The notes below the pieces were generated by a model, which worked only from the letters and a program-made list of their open reading frames with translations, ran no database searches and was not told where the DNA came from. From Shewanella japonica (GTDB lineage: Bacteria; Pseudomonadota; Gammaproteobacteria; Enterobacterales; Shewanellaceae), in NCBI RefSeq assembly GCF_002075795.1, contig NZ_CP020472.1, forward strand, positions 1,285,001-1,349,000: 64,000 nt of DNA, written 5' to 3'. Position 1 is the first letter of the stretch, and every line of letters begins with the position of its first letter. Positions 1 to 8,843 of this stretch are shown here, in pieces. The translations under genes and the position numbers were made by a program.

Positions 1-105
1 TTAGGTAAGTATAGTCAGGATTGTTGAATATTTACTCGAATTTACATTGTCATCGAAAATTCAGCGTTTTGTTCTGGAATAATTTGTAAACCAAAGATAA
101 CAGGC

Positions 106-143
106 TAAAAAAACTGGAGTAAAATCAATGTTTCACTCCAGCT
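106..143 (-). terminator. Rho-independent terminator of the ppi/yajG unit
   Basis: Read on the minus strand, CTGGAGT and ACTCCAG pair around a loop of about 14 bases and are followed by seven T. It lies about 50 bases past the stop of the cyclophilin gene and fits termination of that transcript. The remaining bases 1-105 show no gene that I can support. Confidence 0.7.
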
Positions 144-190
144 GTTGTTGAAAAAATGATTTAATAAAAAGTGGTAATTATGGCCCTTTT

Positions 191-775
191 TTATTTTTTC
201 AGTAGTGTCGCTTTATTCAGTTTGATTTCTTTGATAGGAAAATCAGGCCAGTTCAATTCATCGTTATGGCCAGTCGGCACATAAGACATAGCTTCTAAAA
301 CTGCCATTCCTTCAATGACTTCGCCAAATACCGCATATCCCCATCGTCGTTTTGAAGGGTTAAGGTTTTTATTGTCACCTACATTAAAGTAAAACTGACG
401 GGTCGCAGAATGCGGATCATTATCACGAGCCATGGCAATCGTGCCCATACTGTTTGATAACCCGTTTCCTGATTCGTTAAATAGCGGGTCCATAGATTCA
501 CGTTCTTCAAGCTCAGGGCTCAGACCGCCACCTTGAACAACAAAATCAGCGATAATACGGTGAAAAATCGTATTGTCGTATTCACCTTTAACGACATAAG
601 TAAGGAAGTTGTCGACAGTTAGCGGGGCACGGGTGCGATCCAATTCAACGACGATTTTACCCATAGTGGTATCAAACTCGACTTGTGGGTAAAGCGTGTT
701 AGGTTGAATATCAATGGCGGCTTGGCTCACCATGGATGTCAGTAACAAAATGCTGGCAGCAATCCACTTTAGCAT
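191..775 (-). CDS. Periplasmic cyclophilin-type peptidyl-prolyl cis-trans isomerase
   Basis: The product is a 194-residue cyclophilin that would catalyse cis-trans isomerisation of prolyl bonds in the periplasm. Residues 1-19 form a typical signal peptide ending Ser-Gln-Ala. The cyclophilin core follows, with FHRII at 71-75 (catalytic Arg73), F78 and Q81, and a later GEVIEGM segment. The length suits the PpiA class of exported enzymes. A GGAAG ribosome site precedes the ATG. The YajG-like lipoprotein gene lies 26 bp upstream on the same strand, so the two may be co-transcribed. The family is certain; the exact orthologue (ppiA or a paralogue) is not. Confidence 0.92.
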   Translation of the reverse strand: MLKWIAASILLLTSMVSQAAIDIQPNTLYPQVEFDTTMGKIVVELDRTRAPLTVDNFLTYVVKGEYDNTIFHRIIADFVVQGGGLSPELEERESMDPLFNESGNGLSNSMGTIAMARDNDPHSATRQFYFNVGDNKNLNPSKRRWGYAVFGEVIEGMAVLEAMSYVPTGHNDELNWPDFPIKEIKLNKATLLKK

Positions 776-801
776 GAGATCTTCCTTATTCGGGGTGAGT
801 G

Positions 802-1368
802 TTATTGTTGTAAAAACTGATGCAGTTCTGCATCGTTTATGATTTTAGTGGTTAACTCATCAATGAGTTTGTTCATGTCTAATTCAAGAGTGGCAAAGTC
901 AGGGCTAAATGGGCCTTTTAACATGCCTCTTGCATTGTAAATCTTAGTGAATTCTTGGTTCTCGTTTTTTGCGACAACATTGATAGTTAATGCTGTTTTT
1001 GCTTCAAAACCGAATGTTGACTCTGTGACATCTGTAAGTAGATAGTCTAATTGGAATTGTGCGGTGTGGCTGGCCGCTGGGTCGACTTGATAACCAGCAT
1101 TTCTCATTGCCTTTTTAAATACGTCATCAAGCTGTTGCCTAATAGGTTCACTTGGGCTGACTAATTTTGCAGCTTCGCCTTCTTTGTTAAATCTCGCAAT
1201 AAAGTTAGCTTTCCGAACGTCAATGGTGCTGACTGCAACAGAATCAAAGCGATCAATTTTATACTCTGATACAGGCACATTGGGGTTTAGTGCAATATGA
1301 GTGGGTGTATGACTGGCGCAAGCGGTTAAAAATAGGGCGGAGCAAAGCACTAATGACAATGATTTCAT
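802..1368 (-). CDS. YajG-family lipoprotein
   Basis: This 188-residue protein has a lipoprotein signal peptide with lipobox Leu-Thr-Ala-Cys, the lipidated Cys being residue 17. The remainder is soluble and matches the length and general pattern of E. coli YajG, whose function is unknown. It lacks Asp at +2 (Ala-Ser follow Cys), so outer-membrane sorting is expected. It lies directly upstream of the cyclophilin gene on the same strand. The family call rests on recollection of YajG length and motifs, not on a search. Confidence 0.75.
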   Translation of the reverse strand: MKSLSLVLCSALFLTACASHTPTHIALNPNVPVSEYKIDRFDSVAVSTIDVRKANFIARFNKEGEAAKLVSPSEPIRQQLDDVFKKAMRNAGYQVDPAASHTAQFQLDYLLTDVTESTFGFEAKTALTINVVAKNENQEFTKIYNARGMLKGPFSPDFATLELDMNKLIDELTTKIINDAELHQFLQQ

Positions 1369-1550
1369 AACTAAAAATAATAAAAAATGGTGGGCTCAGA
1401 ATAACAGATTTTAAGCACCAATCCAGCCTAATTAGTGCAGTTAATTAGCGTAACCTGATATCCATATTGAGGATTTGAACAGTAAGAATCTTATTCGCAA
1501 ATTCACGCTATTTGACTTCAACTGTTAATTTGTTCACGTTAGAGTAATTA

Positions 1551-2624
1551 GTGCGCAAGCGTAATAAACTACATACAGAGATAACACACGGAATAAGTAT
1601 GTCAATGAATCACTTACAACTTGCACCTGACAAGCTAATGAATGCTGAAGGACAACCTATATTTGGTCATTTTGATGGTGCGGTATCAGATCTAAGCATT
1701 AAACAGTTTCACTATTTCAATGAAATGGATAAGCCTTGCTCTTGGTGGGCAAAGTACTTTGATTATAAACAGTTTCAATTTATCAATATCACCACGCCTA
1801 GGTATATCATTGGTGTTGCTATAGCTGATATCCGCTATGTTGGTAGTAGTTTTTGTTATTTGTATGATATTGAAAAAAACCGCTTAACTGAAACTCAAGC
1901 CTTAAAACCACTGTCATGGGGAATGTCGGTTTCGCGCTCTCCTTTGCAAGGAAAAGCCCGTATTAAGCACAAACAAGGTCCTATTGTTTTTTCCATCAAA
2001 GAAGGTGTATGGCAACTCAGTATTCAAACTGACGATATTCAGGCCGAGTTAACGCTAGAGCCGCCTGTGCTGAGTTTACCTATGAGCTTATGTACCCCAA
2101 CGGGGTATAACGGCTGGACGTACACCCAAAAACACAATGGCTTAAAAGTTAAAGGCAGCTTAACCATTAAGCATGAGCCACAGCCTTTACAATACGCACT
2201 TGGCGGCTATGACTTCTCTGCGGGGTATATGCGCCGTGAAACGAGCTGGCGCTGGGCGTCAATCAATGCGCAGGTTGAGCACGGTGTGCTTGGACTTAAT
2301 CTTGCTGCTGGCGTAAATGAAACAGGTGCAACGGAAAATGTGCTTTGGATAAATGGCGAGCGACATTTATTGCCTGCGGTTAAGTTTGATTTTAATCGAC
2401 ATGTAAGTGACGATTATTGGCAGCTTAGCACCGCTGATAACCAAGTGGATTTGACCTTTAGGGCGTTAAATTGTCGTAGTGAAAAACGTAATTTTGGCTT
2501 TTTGAAAAGTAACTTCAGACAGTACATTGGTTATTTTAGTGGCCATATTATTGATAATAATAACCGTAAACATGTTTTACGAAACCAGCTTGGGCTGACA
2601 GAAGATCATTTTGCTAAATGGTAG
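1551..2624 (+). CDS. DUF2804 domain-containing protein
   Basis: The protein has up to 357 residues, begins with GTG at 1551 and has no signal peptide or membrane segments. It is rich in Trp, Tyr and aromatic-Gly motifs (GGYDFSAGYMRRETSWRW around residue 220), as in DUF2804 proteins, which are predicted beta-rich and of unknown function. An in-frame ATG at 1599 (Met-Ser-Met) is an alternative start that would remove 16 residues; no strong ribosome site decides between them. The gene is divergent from the YajG-like gene. The sterol-desaturase-family gene follows by 112 bp on the same strand, so a shared lipid-related role is possible but not shown. Confidence 0.75.
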   Translation: MRKRNKLHTEITHGISMSMNHLQLAPDKLMNAEGQPIFGHFDGAVSDLSIKQFHYFNEMDKPCSWWAKYFDYKQFQFINITTPRYIIGVAIADIRYVGSSFCYLYDIEKNRLTETQALKPLSWGMSVSRSPLQGKARIKHKQGPIVFSIKEGVWQLSIQTDDIQAELTLEPPVLSLPMSLCTPTGYNGWTYTQKHNGLKVKGSLTIKHEPQPLQYALGGYDFSAGYMRRETSWRWASINAQVEHGVLGLNLAAGVNETGATENVLWINGERHLLPAVKFDFNRHVSDDYWQLSTADNQVDLTFRALNCRSEKRNFGFLKSNFRQYIGYFSGHIIDNNNRKHVLRNQLGLTEDHFAKW

Positions 2625-2654
2625 GCCTTGTTTAATAACGACATGCACGGTTCA

Positions 2655-2696
2655 GAAACTAATATCAAGAAACTAACATCAAGAAACTAACATCAA
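2655..2696 (+). repeat. 14-bp unit repeated three times in tandem
   Basis: Three consecutive 14-base units occur: GAAACTAATATCAA followed by two exact copies of GAAACTAACATCAA. They lie in the 112-bp gap between the DUF2804 gene and the desaturase gene. Similar but sequence-unrelated triplications occur at several other intergenic sites in this window. Confidence 0.85.
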
Positions 2697-2736
2697 AAAA
2701 TAAGTTCAAAATAATAATAACTAGGATGGACATTCA

Positions 2737-3603
2737 ATGGATTTGAGTTCAATTATCGATCACCCCGAAGCACTACTTTTAGTGCTTGCGCCTGTGTTCT
2801 TTATTTGCATTTTATTGGAGTGGTTTTTAGGGGATTTACGCCACAAATTACCGCTTTCTGCTCGTTATCAAAAAGCGGAGGTCTGGTGTAATGTTTGTTT
2901 AGCTGGCATGCATCAATTGACTGACATTCTTGCTGGCCTGTTAATCGCGAAAGTGTATTTATACTTTTTTGGCTGGAAGTTATTTGATATTGAGATGGGG
3001 GTACTCAGTTTCCTCTTATTGATGGTGTTACAAGACTTCTTTTATTACTGGTTTCATCGTGCAAGTCATCGGATCCGTTGGATGTGGGCCGCACATGTGG
3101 TGCATCACAGCTCTGAAAATATGAATTTTAGTATAGCCTTCAGGCAGAGCTTAATGTATCCATTGGCTGGAATGTGGTTATTCTGGCTACCCTTGATAGT
3201 GATTGGTTTTGAACCTAATTGGGTGGTGTTTGTGGTGTTACTGAACTTAGGGTTACAGTTTTTTGTGCACACTCAAGCGGTGAAGACGCTTGGACCAATT
3301 GAGTGGTTTTTTAACACGCCTTCCCATCACAGAGTTCACCATGGTCAAAACCCAGAGTATATCGATAAGAACTATGCTGGGGTGTTGATCATATGGGATA
3401 AGTTATTTGGTACCTTTGAGCCTGAAAAAGCGACGGTTATTTATGGGATTACAAAACCGGTAAACAGCATGAATCCGATAGTGGTTAGCTTTGCTGAATG
3501 GCGAGATATGTTCAAAGATGTCAGTCAGCCTGACTTATCGATTAAGCAGCGCTTGTCGGTGTTATTCTCGCCGCCACAACAAGAAACGTCTACAAAGAAG
3601 TAA
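2737..3603 (+). CDS. Sterol desaturase / fatty acid hydroxylase superfamily protein
   Basis: This 288-residue integral membrane protein has hydrophobic segments near residues 12-30, 60-80, 88-105 and 140-180. It carries the di-iron histidine boxes of the family: HRASH (107-111), HVVHH (120-124) and HRVHH (198-202). Known members hydroxylate or desaturate lipids at the membrane using O2. The substrate cannot be read from the sequence, and a sterol is unlikely in a bacterium of this kind. The start is ATG 2737 after a moderate AGGA site. Confidence 0.88.
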   Translation: MDLSSIIDHPEALLLVLAPVFFICILLEWFLGDLRHKLPLSARYQKAEVWCNVCLAGMHQLTDILAGLLIAKVYLYFFGWKLFDIEMGVLSFLLLMVLQDFFYYWFHRASHRIRWMWAAHVVHHSSENMNFSIAFRQSLMYPLAGMWLFWLPLIVIGFEPNWVVFVVLLNLGLQFFVHTQAVKTLGPIEWFFNTPSHHRVHHGQNPEYIDKNYAGVLIIWDKLFGTFEPEKATVIYGITKPVNSMNPIVVSFAEWRDMFKDVSQPDLSIKQRLSVLFSPPQQETSTKK

Positions 3604-3917
3604 GCACATTAGCTGCTAATTCTTGTCGCTAGATACTCTTTCAATGATATGCACTTCTTAGATTGGGGATTTGGGTGATTGTGGCAACTGAAGCTTTATT
3701 GATGAGGTTAGGGGCGAGATAGGAAATGGCCTAACCTACATTATTGATACCTGAAAGGGAGTGGATACCAATAAAGTAGGTTGAGCCAAATAAAAAAGGG
3801 CTCTTTGGGTACAGCCCCAGCTTAAATTATCTTTAGCTAATTCATTAGCCTGCATTAATTGAACCGCTGAGCAATGAGTAGTTAATCGGCGACTCATCAA
3901 CACGAGGACAAATGTTT
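3604..3917. other. Intergenic region with an imperfect long hairpin and a terminator
   Basis: No gene is visible here. An imperfect inverted repeat at 3733-3782 (arms starting AACCTAC and ending GTAGGTT, about 16 of 19 positions paired) stands between the convergent desaturase and kdgK genes. A terminator for the minus-strand operon lies at 3792-3819. Confidence 0.6.
3792..3819 (-). terminator. Probable terminator of the alginate operon
   Basis: On the minus strand GGGGCT and AGCCC form a stem around about 10 bases and are followed by six T. It lies about 100 bp beyond the kdgK stop. The stem is short, so confidence is moderate. Confidence 0.5.
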
Positions 3918-4856
3918 TTACGATAGAGATAATGTCTTGCTAAACTGATTAAACTCGACCTTGTCTACGATTGCGCCTTTATGCTGAATAACAAATGCAG
4001 CCGATTTAGAGGCGAGGTCAATGGCATCTAATACTGCAATACCATTCATTCTTGCCCCTAAATGCACACCGTTAAACGAGTCACCAGCAGAGGTGGTATC
4101 CACCACATTCGTGACAGGTTTTACCTTAAATTCAACTGGCTCAGATTGGTTAAATAATGCAACGACAGATTCAGGGCCATTTTTAATGATGAGCTCGCCA
4201 ATGCCGAATGGGGCTAAAAAACCTATCATGTCAGCAGCGTTATTTATGGCGTAAAGTTGTTCAAAATCGTCAATACCCGGTAGCAGAGTATCGGCGGCAT
4301 GAAATGCCAGCTCAAATTGCGCTTTGGCTTCGTTCGGGCTTTGCCATAATCGAGGTCGATAATTTGGATCAAACACGATTTGCACACCGGATGCTTTTAA
4401 TTGTTTCACCATAGACCAGAAATCATTTCTGGCCTGAGGCTCTACAACAGCTAATGAAATGCCTGAAAAGAAAAACATGTCACCAGCAGACAATTGCGCT
4501 ATTTGCTCAGACTGAATGTGCTGCATAACTTGACGGGCTGCAGCATTTTCACGCCAATAGGTAAAGCTACGCTCACCATGTTCATCCAACTGTATCGAAT
4601 ATAAACCAGGGATCTTTGTGTCCGATGTAAACACTAAATCCGTACCAATGTTCTCATCTTTAAAATACTGAATCATATTAAGGCTGAATGGGTCTTTACC
4701 TACCGCTGTGACCAATTGCACGTTCACATCTGCAAACGTGCGCTTTAGGTAAACAGCCGTGTTAAAAACATCACCAGCGAATGATTGCTTCATGGTGTTT
4801 GATGAGGTTGTCATCAACTCAATCATACATTCGCCAAGTAAAAACATGTTTTTCAT
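3918..4856 (-). CDS. kdgK: 2-dehydro-3-deoxygluconokinase (KDG kinase)
   Basis: This 312-residue PfkB-family sugar kinase is expected to phosphorylate 2-keto-3-deoxygluconate to KDPG with ATP in the cytoplasm. The C-terminal PfkB signature DTTSAGDSFNG spans about 253-263, with Asp259 as the likely catalytic base. Many PfkB kinases have GAGD there; KDG kinases often show this SAGD form. The N-terminus (FLLGECMIEL) and the NPNYRPRLW motif are typical of KdgK. It is the last gene of the alginate operon, 41 bp after the MFS transporter, which supports the substrate call. Downstream KDPG aldolase is not encoded in this window. Confidence 0.93.
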   Translation of the reverse strand: MKNMFLLGECMIELMTTSSNTMKQSFAGDVFNTAVYLKRTFADVNVQLVTAVGKDPFSLNMIQYFKDENIGTDLVFTSDTKIPGLYSIQLDEHGERSFTYWRENAAARQVMQHIQSEQIAQLSAGDMFFFSGISLAVVEPQARNDFWSMVKQLKASGVQIVFDPNYRPRLWQSPNEAKAQFELAFHAADTLLPGIDDFEQLYAINNAADMIGFLAPFGIGELIIKNGPESVVALFNQSEPVEFKVKPVTNVVDTTSAGDSFNGVHLGARMNGIAVLDAIDLASKSAAFVIQHKGAIVDKVEFNQFSKTLSLS

Positions 4857-4897
4857 TTACGGAGCCTTATTCACAAGGATTAAAAAATATTGCTAAG

Positions 4898-6196
4898 TTA
4901 TTGAGGCTTTTTGACAGGCTCAATTTTAGGAATCAACACCCAAACAGCAACAATGGCAATAACAGCTAATGACGCGCCAATAACAAACGCTGGTGTGTAG
5001 TTACCGTCTGCAGTGAGGTAAGGCACTAAAGCTGTTAAACCTAATGCACCTAATTTAGCAGCCATGCCAGAGAAACCTGCTAGTGAACCAACGGCTTTTT
5101 TACCGAATAAGTCACTAGGTAGCGTTTGCACATTACCAATAGCTGTTTGGAAGCCAAATAAGATCACCGCCATAATGATTACCGCAGTTGTTGGGCCACC
5201 AGGACTCGCCATGCTAATGAGTGCTGGGAGCATGATTAAACAACCTAAAGTGATCGTCAGTTTACGGGTCTTGTTAATATTCCAACCCGCTTTTATGCGA
5301 TTTTGCGCTAGCAAACCACCAAACCAAGCTCCCAGCATGGCACCTACATATGGAACCCAACCGTAAATACCGATAGATTTAACATCCATACCGTAAACTT
5401 CGTTGAGGTAAATCGGGATCCAGAATACAAATAACCACCAAATAGGATCGATTGCAGCAGAGGCAATGATCACCCCCCAGCTTTGTTTGTGCTTTAACAG
5501 TTGACCTGTTGTTGGGTTATATTCTTCTTGGTCGCATTCACCTGAATCGTCAGTTACTTTTTGACCTGTAAGAATATATTCACGTTCTGCTTCGGTGATC
5601 CAAGGGTGAGACTTAGGTGGTGCTTTTACCAAGATAATCCATGGAATAAGCCACAACAGACCGACTAGACCGATAACCACAAAAATCATTTGCCAGCTAA
5701 AATAAACTGTCATGTAAGCAATGAGTGGAATAGAAATAATACCGCCAATTGCTGCACCAGAATTGAAGATACCTTGTGCTAAGGCACGTTCTTTAGCTGG
5801 GAACCAATCTGCGTTACTTTTAGCCGCTCCAGGCCAGTTACCTGCTTCTGCTACACCGAGTATGGCGCGGAAAAAACTGAAACTTAATGCGCCTTGAGCG
5901 AATGCATGTAACGCAGTCGCAATCGACCAAACACCAATTGATAGAACAAACCCGAGGCGTGTACCGACCCAGTCAAAAATTTTGCCAAATATGGCTTGAC
6001 CAAAGGCATAAGATAAAATGAACACAATAGAGATATTGGCGTAAATCTGTTTACGTTCTAGGGCAGACTCATCAGGGAAGATGTCTTCCACAATATCAGG
6101 CCACAGTACGCTAAGTGCAGAACGGTCAATGTAGTTAATAATTGTCGCAATGGCGATCAATAAAATTACCCACCAACGAAGGTTGTTGATTTTCAT
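4898..6196 (-). CDS. MFS transporter, hexuronate/ACS family, probable alginate monouronate importer
   Basis: The protein has 432 residues and 12 predicted membrane helices, beginning with IINYIDRSALSVLWP in helix 1, a pattern of the anion:cation symporter (ExuT-like) branch of MFS. The intracellular loop carries GKIFDWVGTRLG between helices 2 and 3. It would import unsaturated or opened uronates with a cation. Its ATG overlaps the kdgF stop (ATGA), indicating translational coupling. The substrate assignment is inferred from the operon. Other alginate clusters use unrelated oligoalginate symporters, so the exact cargo is uncertain. Confidence 0.88.
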   Translation of the reverse strand: MKINNLRWWVILLIAIATIINYIDRSALSVLWPDIVEDIFPDESALERKQIYANISIVFILSYAFGQAIFGKIFDWVGTRLGFVLSIGVWSIATALHAFAQGALSFSFFRAILGVAEAGNWPGAAKSNADWFPAKERALAQGIFNSGAAIGGIISIPLIAYMTVYFSWQMIFVVIGLVGLLWLIPWIILVKAPPKSHPWITEAEREYILTGQKVTDDSGECDQEEYNPTTGQLLKHKQSWGVIIASAAIDPIWWLFVFWIPIYLNEVYGMDVKSIGIYGWVPYVGAMLGAWFGGLLAQNRIKAGWNINKTRKLTITLGCLIMLPALISMASPGGPTTAVIIMAVILFGFQTAIGNVQTLPSDLFGKKAVGSLAGFSGMAAKLGALGLTALVPYLTADGNYTPAFVIGASLAVIAIVAVWVLIPKIEPVKKPQ

Positions 6197-6540
6197 GCTA
6201 ATCCCTCTACAAAATCTTCTCGAGCAGGACTGAAAGTATCAATTAAAATACCGCCAGTTGGGCAGGTTGCCCCATGGTCTGCATGGGGCGGAATGAAACA
6301 ACTGTCTCCAGCTCTTAGGATTTTAGTGACACCATCGATATTGAAGTGAAATTCCCCTTCAACAACATAAGTCACTTGAGAATGACGATGGGCGTGGTTA
6401 TAACCAATAGCACCTTTCTCGAACCAAATTTTGACGGCCATTAACTCATGGTTAAAGCCAAGCATTTGGCGTTTAAGACCGCCACCGATATCTTCGATTT
6501 CCGTTTCATTGCCAAATGAAAAGTGTTCACTCTGTTTCAT
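6193..6540 (-). CDS. kdgF: KdgF cupin, unsaturated uronate ring-opening protein
   Basis: This 115-residue single-domain cupin has candidate metal ligands in HAHRHSQ (His49, His51, Gln55) and PHADHG (His86, His89). KdgF converts the cyclic unsaturated uronate released by lyases to the linear ketouronate DEH (or DKI from pectin). A GGAG ribosome site sits 7 bases before the ATG. The stop overlaps the start of the MFS gene, and the PL17 lyase stop lies 9 bp upstream. The operon context makes the KdgF call strong among many small cupins. Confidence 0.9.
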   Translation of the reverse strand: MKQSEHFSFGNETEIEDIGGGLKRQMLGFNHELMAVKIWFEKGAIGYNHAHRHSQVTYVVEGEFHFNIDGVTKILRAGDSCFIPPHADHGATCPTGGILIDTFSPAREDFVEGLA

Positions 6541-6549
6541 TGTTAACTC

Positions 6550-8841
6550 CTACTGCGAAATTTGTATTAACTGGTATCTAGTGTCAAAACTGTATGTTTT
6601 GCCTAGATAAGAAAAGCGCTGGGTTGTGTTGTTATCTTTGTTGTTGTCCAAGCTATTCTTGGTTTGGTGGTTTATGGCAAGTACAAAAGTTGTACTACCT
6701 TGATTACTGAGAACGCTAAACCCGACAATGCTGAGATCACCTTGACGTTCATAAGTTAGGGTCTCTAAATTGCTGGTGGCATTTAGGGTGTATTCAGCCG
6801 ATGGGTTATATTCGCCATGGGGCTCCAGTACGCTCACAAAACGATGTTGCTTGCTATTGGTACGTTGAATAAAGCTATGCTCATTACGTAGGTTAAAGTC
6901 AGGGTCATTGGCACCTAGCTGAGTAAATAACACGTCAGTATTGCCATCAACGATACTGCTATGGGTATAAAACAGACCGTTGTCGTTTAACCAAGTGACT
7001 TTTGCTAACCCTTTTTTAGGCGTCGCATTCGCTTTAAGCCACAGGTGTTGATAACCCGCTTGTTTACCCAGTGGGGTTAACTTTTCCGTTGCAGCTTGAC
7101 GAGCAAAGTTGCTGTCGATTAGTTGCCCTTGGTAGTGTAATGGCAGGTCATATTGATGTGAGTTGTCGCTATTAACCTCGACGATATCAAACACAAGTGG
7201 CGTGTCTTTGTCATCAACTTTGACAGAAACCAATGCCATGGTTCGGCTTATATTGACGTCATCATAAGCGGTATCGATATGAGCAGATGCTAGCGTTAAT
7301 TTGTCATCATGATGATAGAAGTCGACGATAGGGTGATTTTTATTACCCACTTTTACATCACCTTTAAAATGACTGGTCTCGTCGACAACTAAAGTGTTGT
7401 GCGCAACGGTTTGTTTTGCCCATGTCTTATTTTCAGGTAGGTAACGTCCACCGGCTTTGGCTTCAATATTTAAGAATCTAGCAGCGCCATAATCTGAGAC
7501 AATTTCTTCGCCTGCATCATAAAATTGCCATGTAAGCTTATCAAAATGACCGTGACCTAAGCCTTGAGCTGTTGCTTTGAATACGATTGCCTGATCAGTC
7601 GGGGTGTGCTGACGCATTACAATTAATGCACCTTCATCACCATTTTTACCATCAAGGAATTCACGTGAAATAAAAGGATAGTGGCTTGGCTTATTCGCAT
7701 CGATTGCTTGCGCTAATTTAAGGCCATCTCCAGTGAGTAAGATTCTGTTTTGTTGTTTTGCAATATCAACTAAATCATTATTAGCTGTTAAGCCATAAGC
7801 AATGCTGACCGCAATCACAAGTTCAGTGGTATCTATGCCTTTACTCTTAATTGCATCATTTAACGGAAAGAATAAACGGTTGTAGCTTAATTCAACTGTG
7901 CTGTAGATAGCTTTGAGTAAAATATTATTGCGGTACTCAAAAATCTTGCGTTCAGGTTGATTTTGCTCGATGGCTTTTGCAAAGGTAACGAAAGGTAGTA
8001 AGGCATAGCGTTGATAATATGGCCCTTCATTGTAATAACCATCTGGTGAGAACAACTCATCTAGTTGACGTAAAAAACCGCCTTTGCCAGATTTTTCAAG
8101 ATCAAGCAGTGCTGTTTCTACTAACTCAGGCTTATCTAACACAAAGCCTGTCATCCCCACAGCAGCAGTCGCCCAAGTACCATGATTATGAACCTTATTG
8201 AAGGTATGGGGTGATTGCACTGACAAGAAGTCTGCCACTGGAAGAAGAATGCCAGTTTCAATGGTTTTTCGCTGAGTGTCATCAAGCGAACTTACGATAA
8301 AGTCATACGCTTGGATGGTATAAACAAGCCATACCGCTTCATTCAACCCTTGCCAAAATAACTTACCTTCGTTGCGTGACTTACGCTTTGGATGTAAAGG
8401 AAGGCTTGGGTATAGTTTGGCATACTCAAGTAACATATCACGCACATAATCAGCGTATTTTTGTTGTTGAGTCAGCTGATACATCATGCCAGCGTCGTAC
8501 ATTTGTTGATAGTTTTTCTTGTGGCGTTCGTGCGTATAACCCCCGCCTGCATCGACAGGAACAGGCACCAAAATCGGTTGTGTTAATAAGCTATCGACTT
8601 GAGCTTTTTGCGCTTCAAATGCTTGTTTAAATGAACCTGGTTGTTTAATTGCAGCACGCATAGTTAACACATCTTGCTGGTTTACAACTAAGTTTGGATG
8701 TGTCGATTGTGATGCATGCACTGGTGATAATAAGGCGCTCACAGACACTAACAAAGTGACTGAGAAAGCAAATACACCAGAACGTCGTATGCTTTTTACT
8801 AAAGCTGATTGTTTGATTAAGGCTATCGATAAAGAAATCAT
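6550..8841 (-). CDS. Family PL17 oligoalginate lyase
   Basis: This 763-residue exported lyase would cleave alginate oligomers to unsaturated monouronates. Residues 1-44 are a signal peptide (VHAS end). An alpha/alpha-toroid alginate-lyase domain follows, with Asn219-His220 in HNHGTW and the tyrosine-rich YYQRY (275-279). The second half is a heparinase II/III-like beta domain with GLGHGHFDKL and GRYLPENKTW, both strongly conserved in PL17. It lies between PL6 (2 bp gap) and kdgF. Periplasmic or outer-membrane location is likely, because no lipobox Cys is seen. Confidence 0.95.
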   Translation of the reverse strand: MISLSIALIKQSALVKSIRRSGVFAFSVTLLVSVSALLSPVHASQSTHPNLVVNQQDVLTMRAAIKQPGSFKQAFEAQKAQVDSLLTQPILVPVPVDAGGGYTHERHKKNYQQMYDAGMMYQLTQQQKYADYVRDMLLEYAKLYPSLPLHPKRKSRNEGKLFWQGLNEAVWLVYTIQAYDFIVSSLDDTQRKTIETGILLPVADFLSVQSPHTFNKVHNHGTWATAAVGMTGFVLDKPELVETALLDLEKSGKGGFLRQLDELFSPDGYYNEGPYYQRYALLPFVTFAKAIEQNQPERKIFEYRNNILLKAIYSTVELSYNRLFFPLNDAIKSKGIDTTELVIAVSIAYGLTANNDLVDIAKQQNRILLTGDGLKLAQAIDANKPSHYPFISREFLDGKNGDEGALIVMRQHTPTDQAIVFKATAQGLGHGHFDKLTWQFYDAGEEIVSDYGAARFLNIEAKAGGRYLPENKTWAKQTVAHNTLVVDETSHFKGDVKVGNKNHPIVDFYHHDDKLTLASAHIDTAYDDVNISRTMALVSVKVDDKDTPLVFDIVEVNSDNSHQYDLPLHYQGQLIDSNFARQAATEKLTPLGKQAGYQHLWLKANATPKKGLAKVTWLNDNGLFYTHSSIVDGNTDVLFTQLGANDPDFNLRNEHSFIQRTNSKQHRFVSVLEPHGEYNPSAEYTLNATSNLETLTYERQGDLSIVGFSVLSNQGSTTFVLAINHQTKNSLDNNKDNNTTQRFSYLGKTYSFDTRYQLIQISQ

Positions 8842-8843
8842 AA

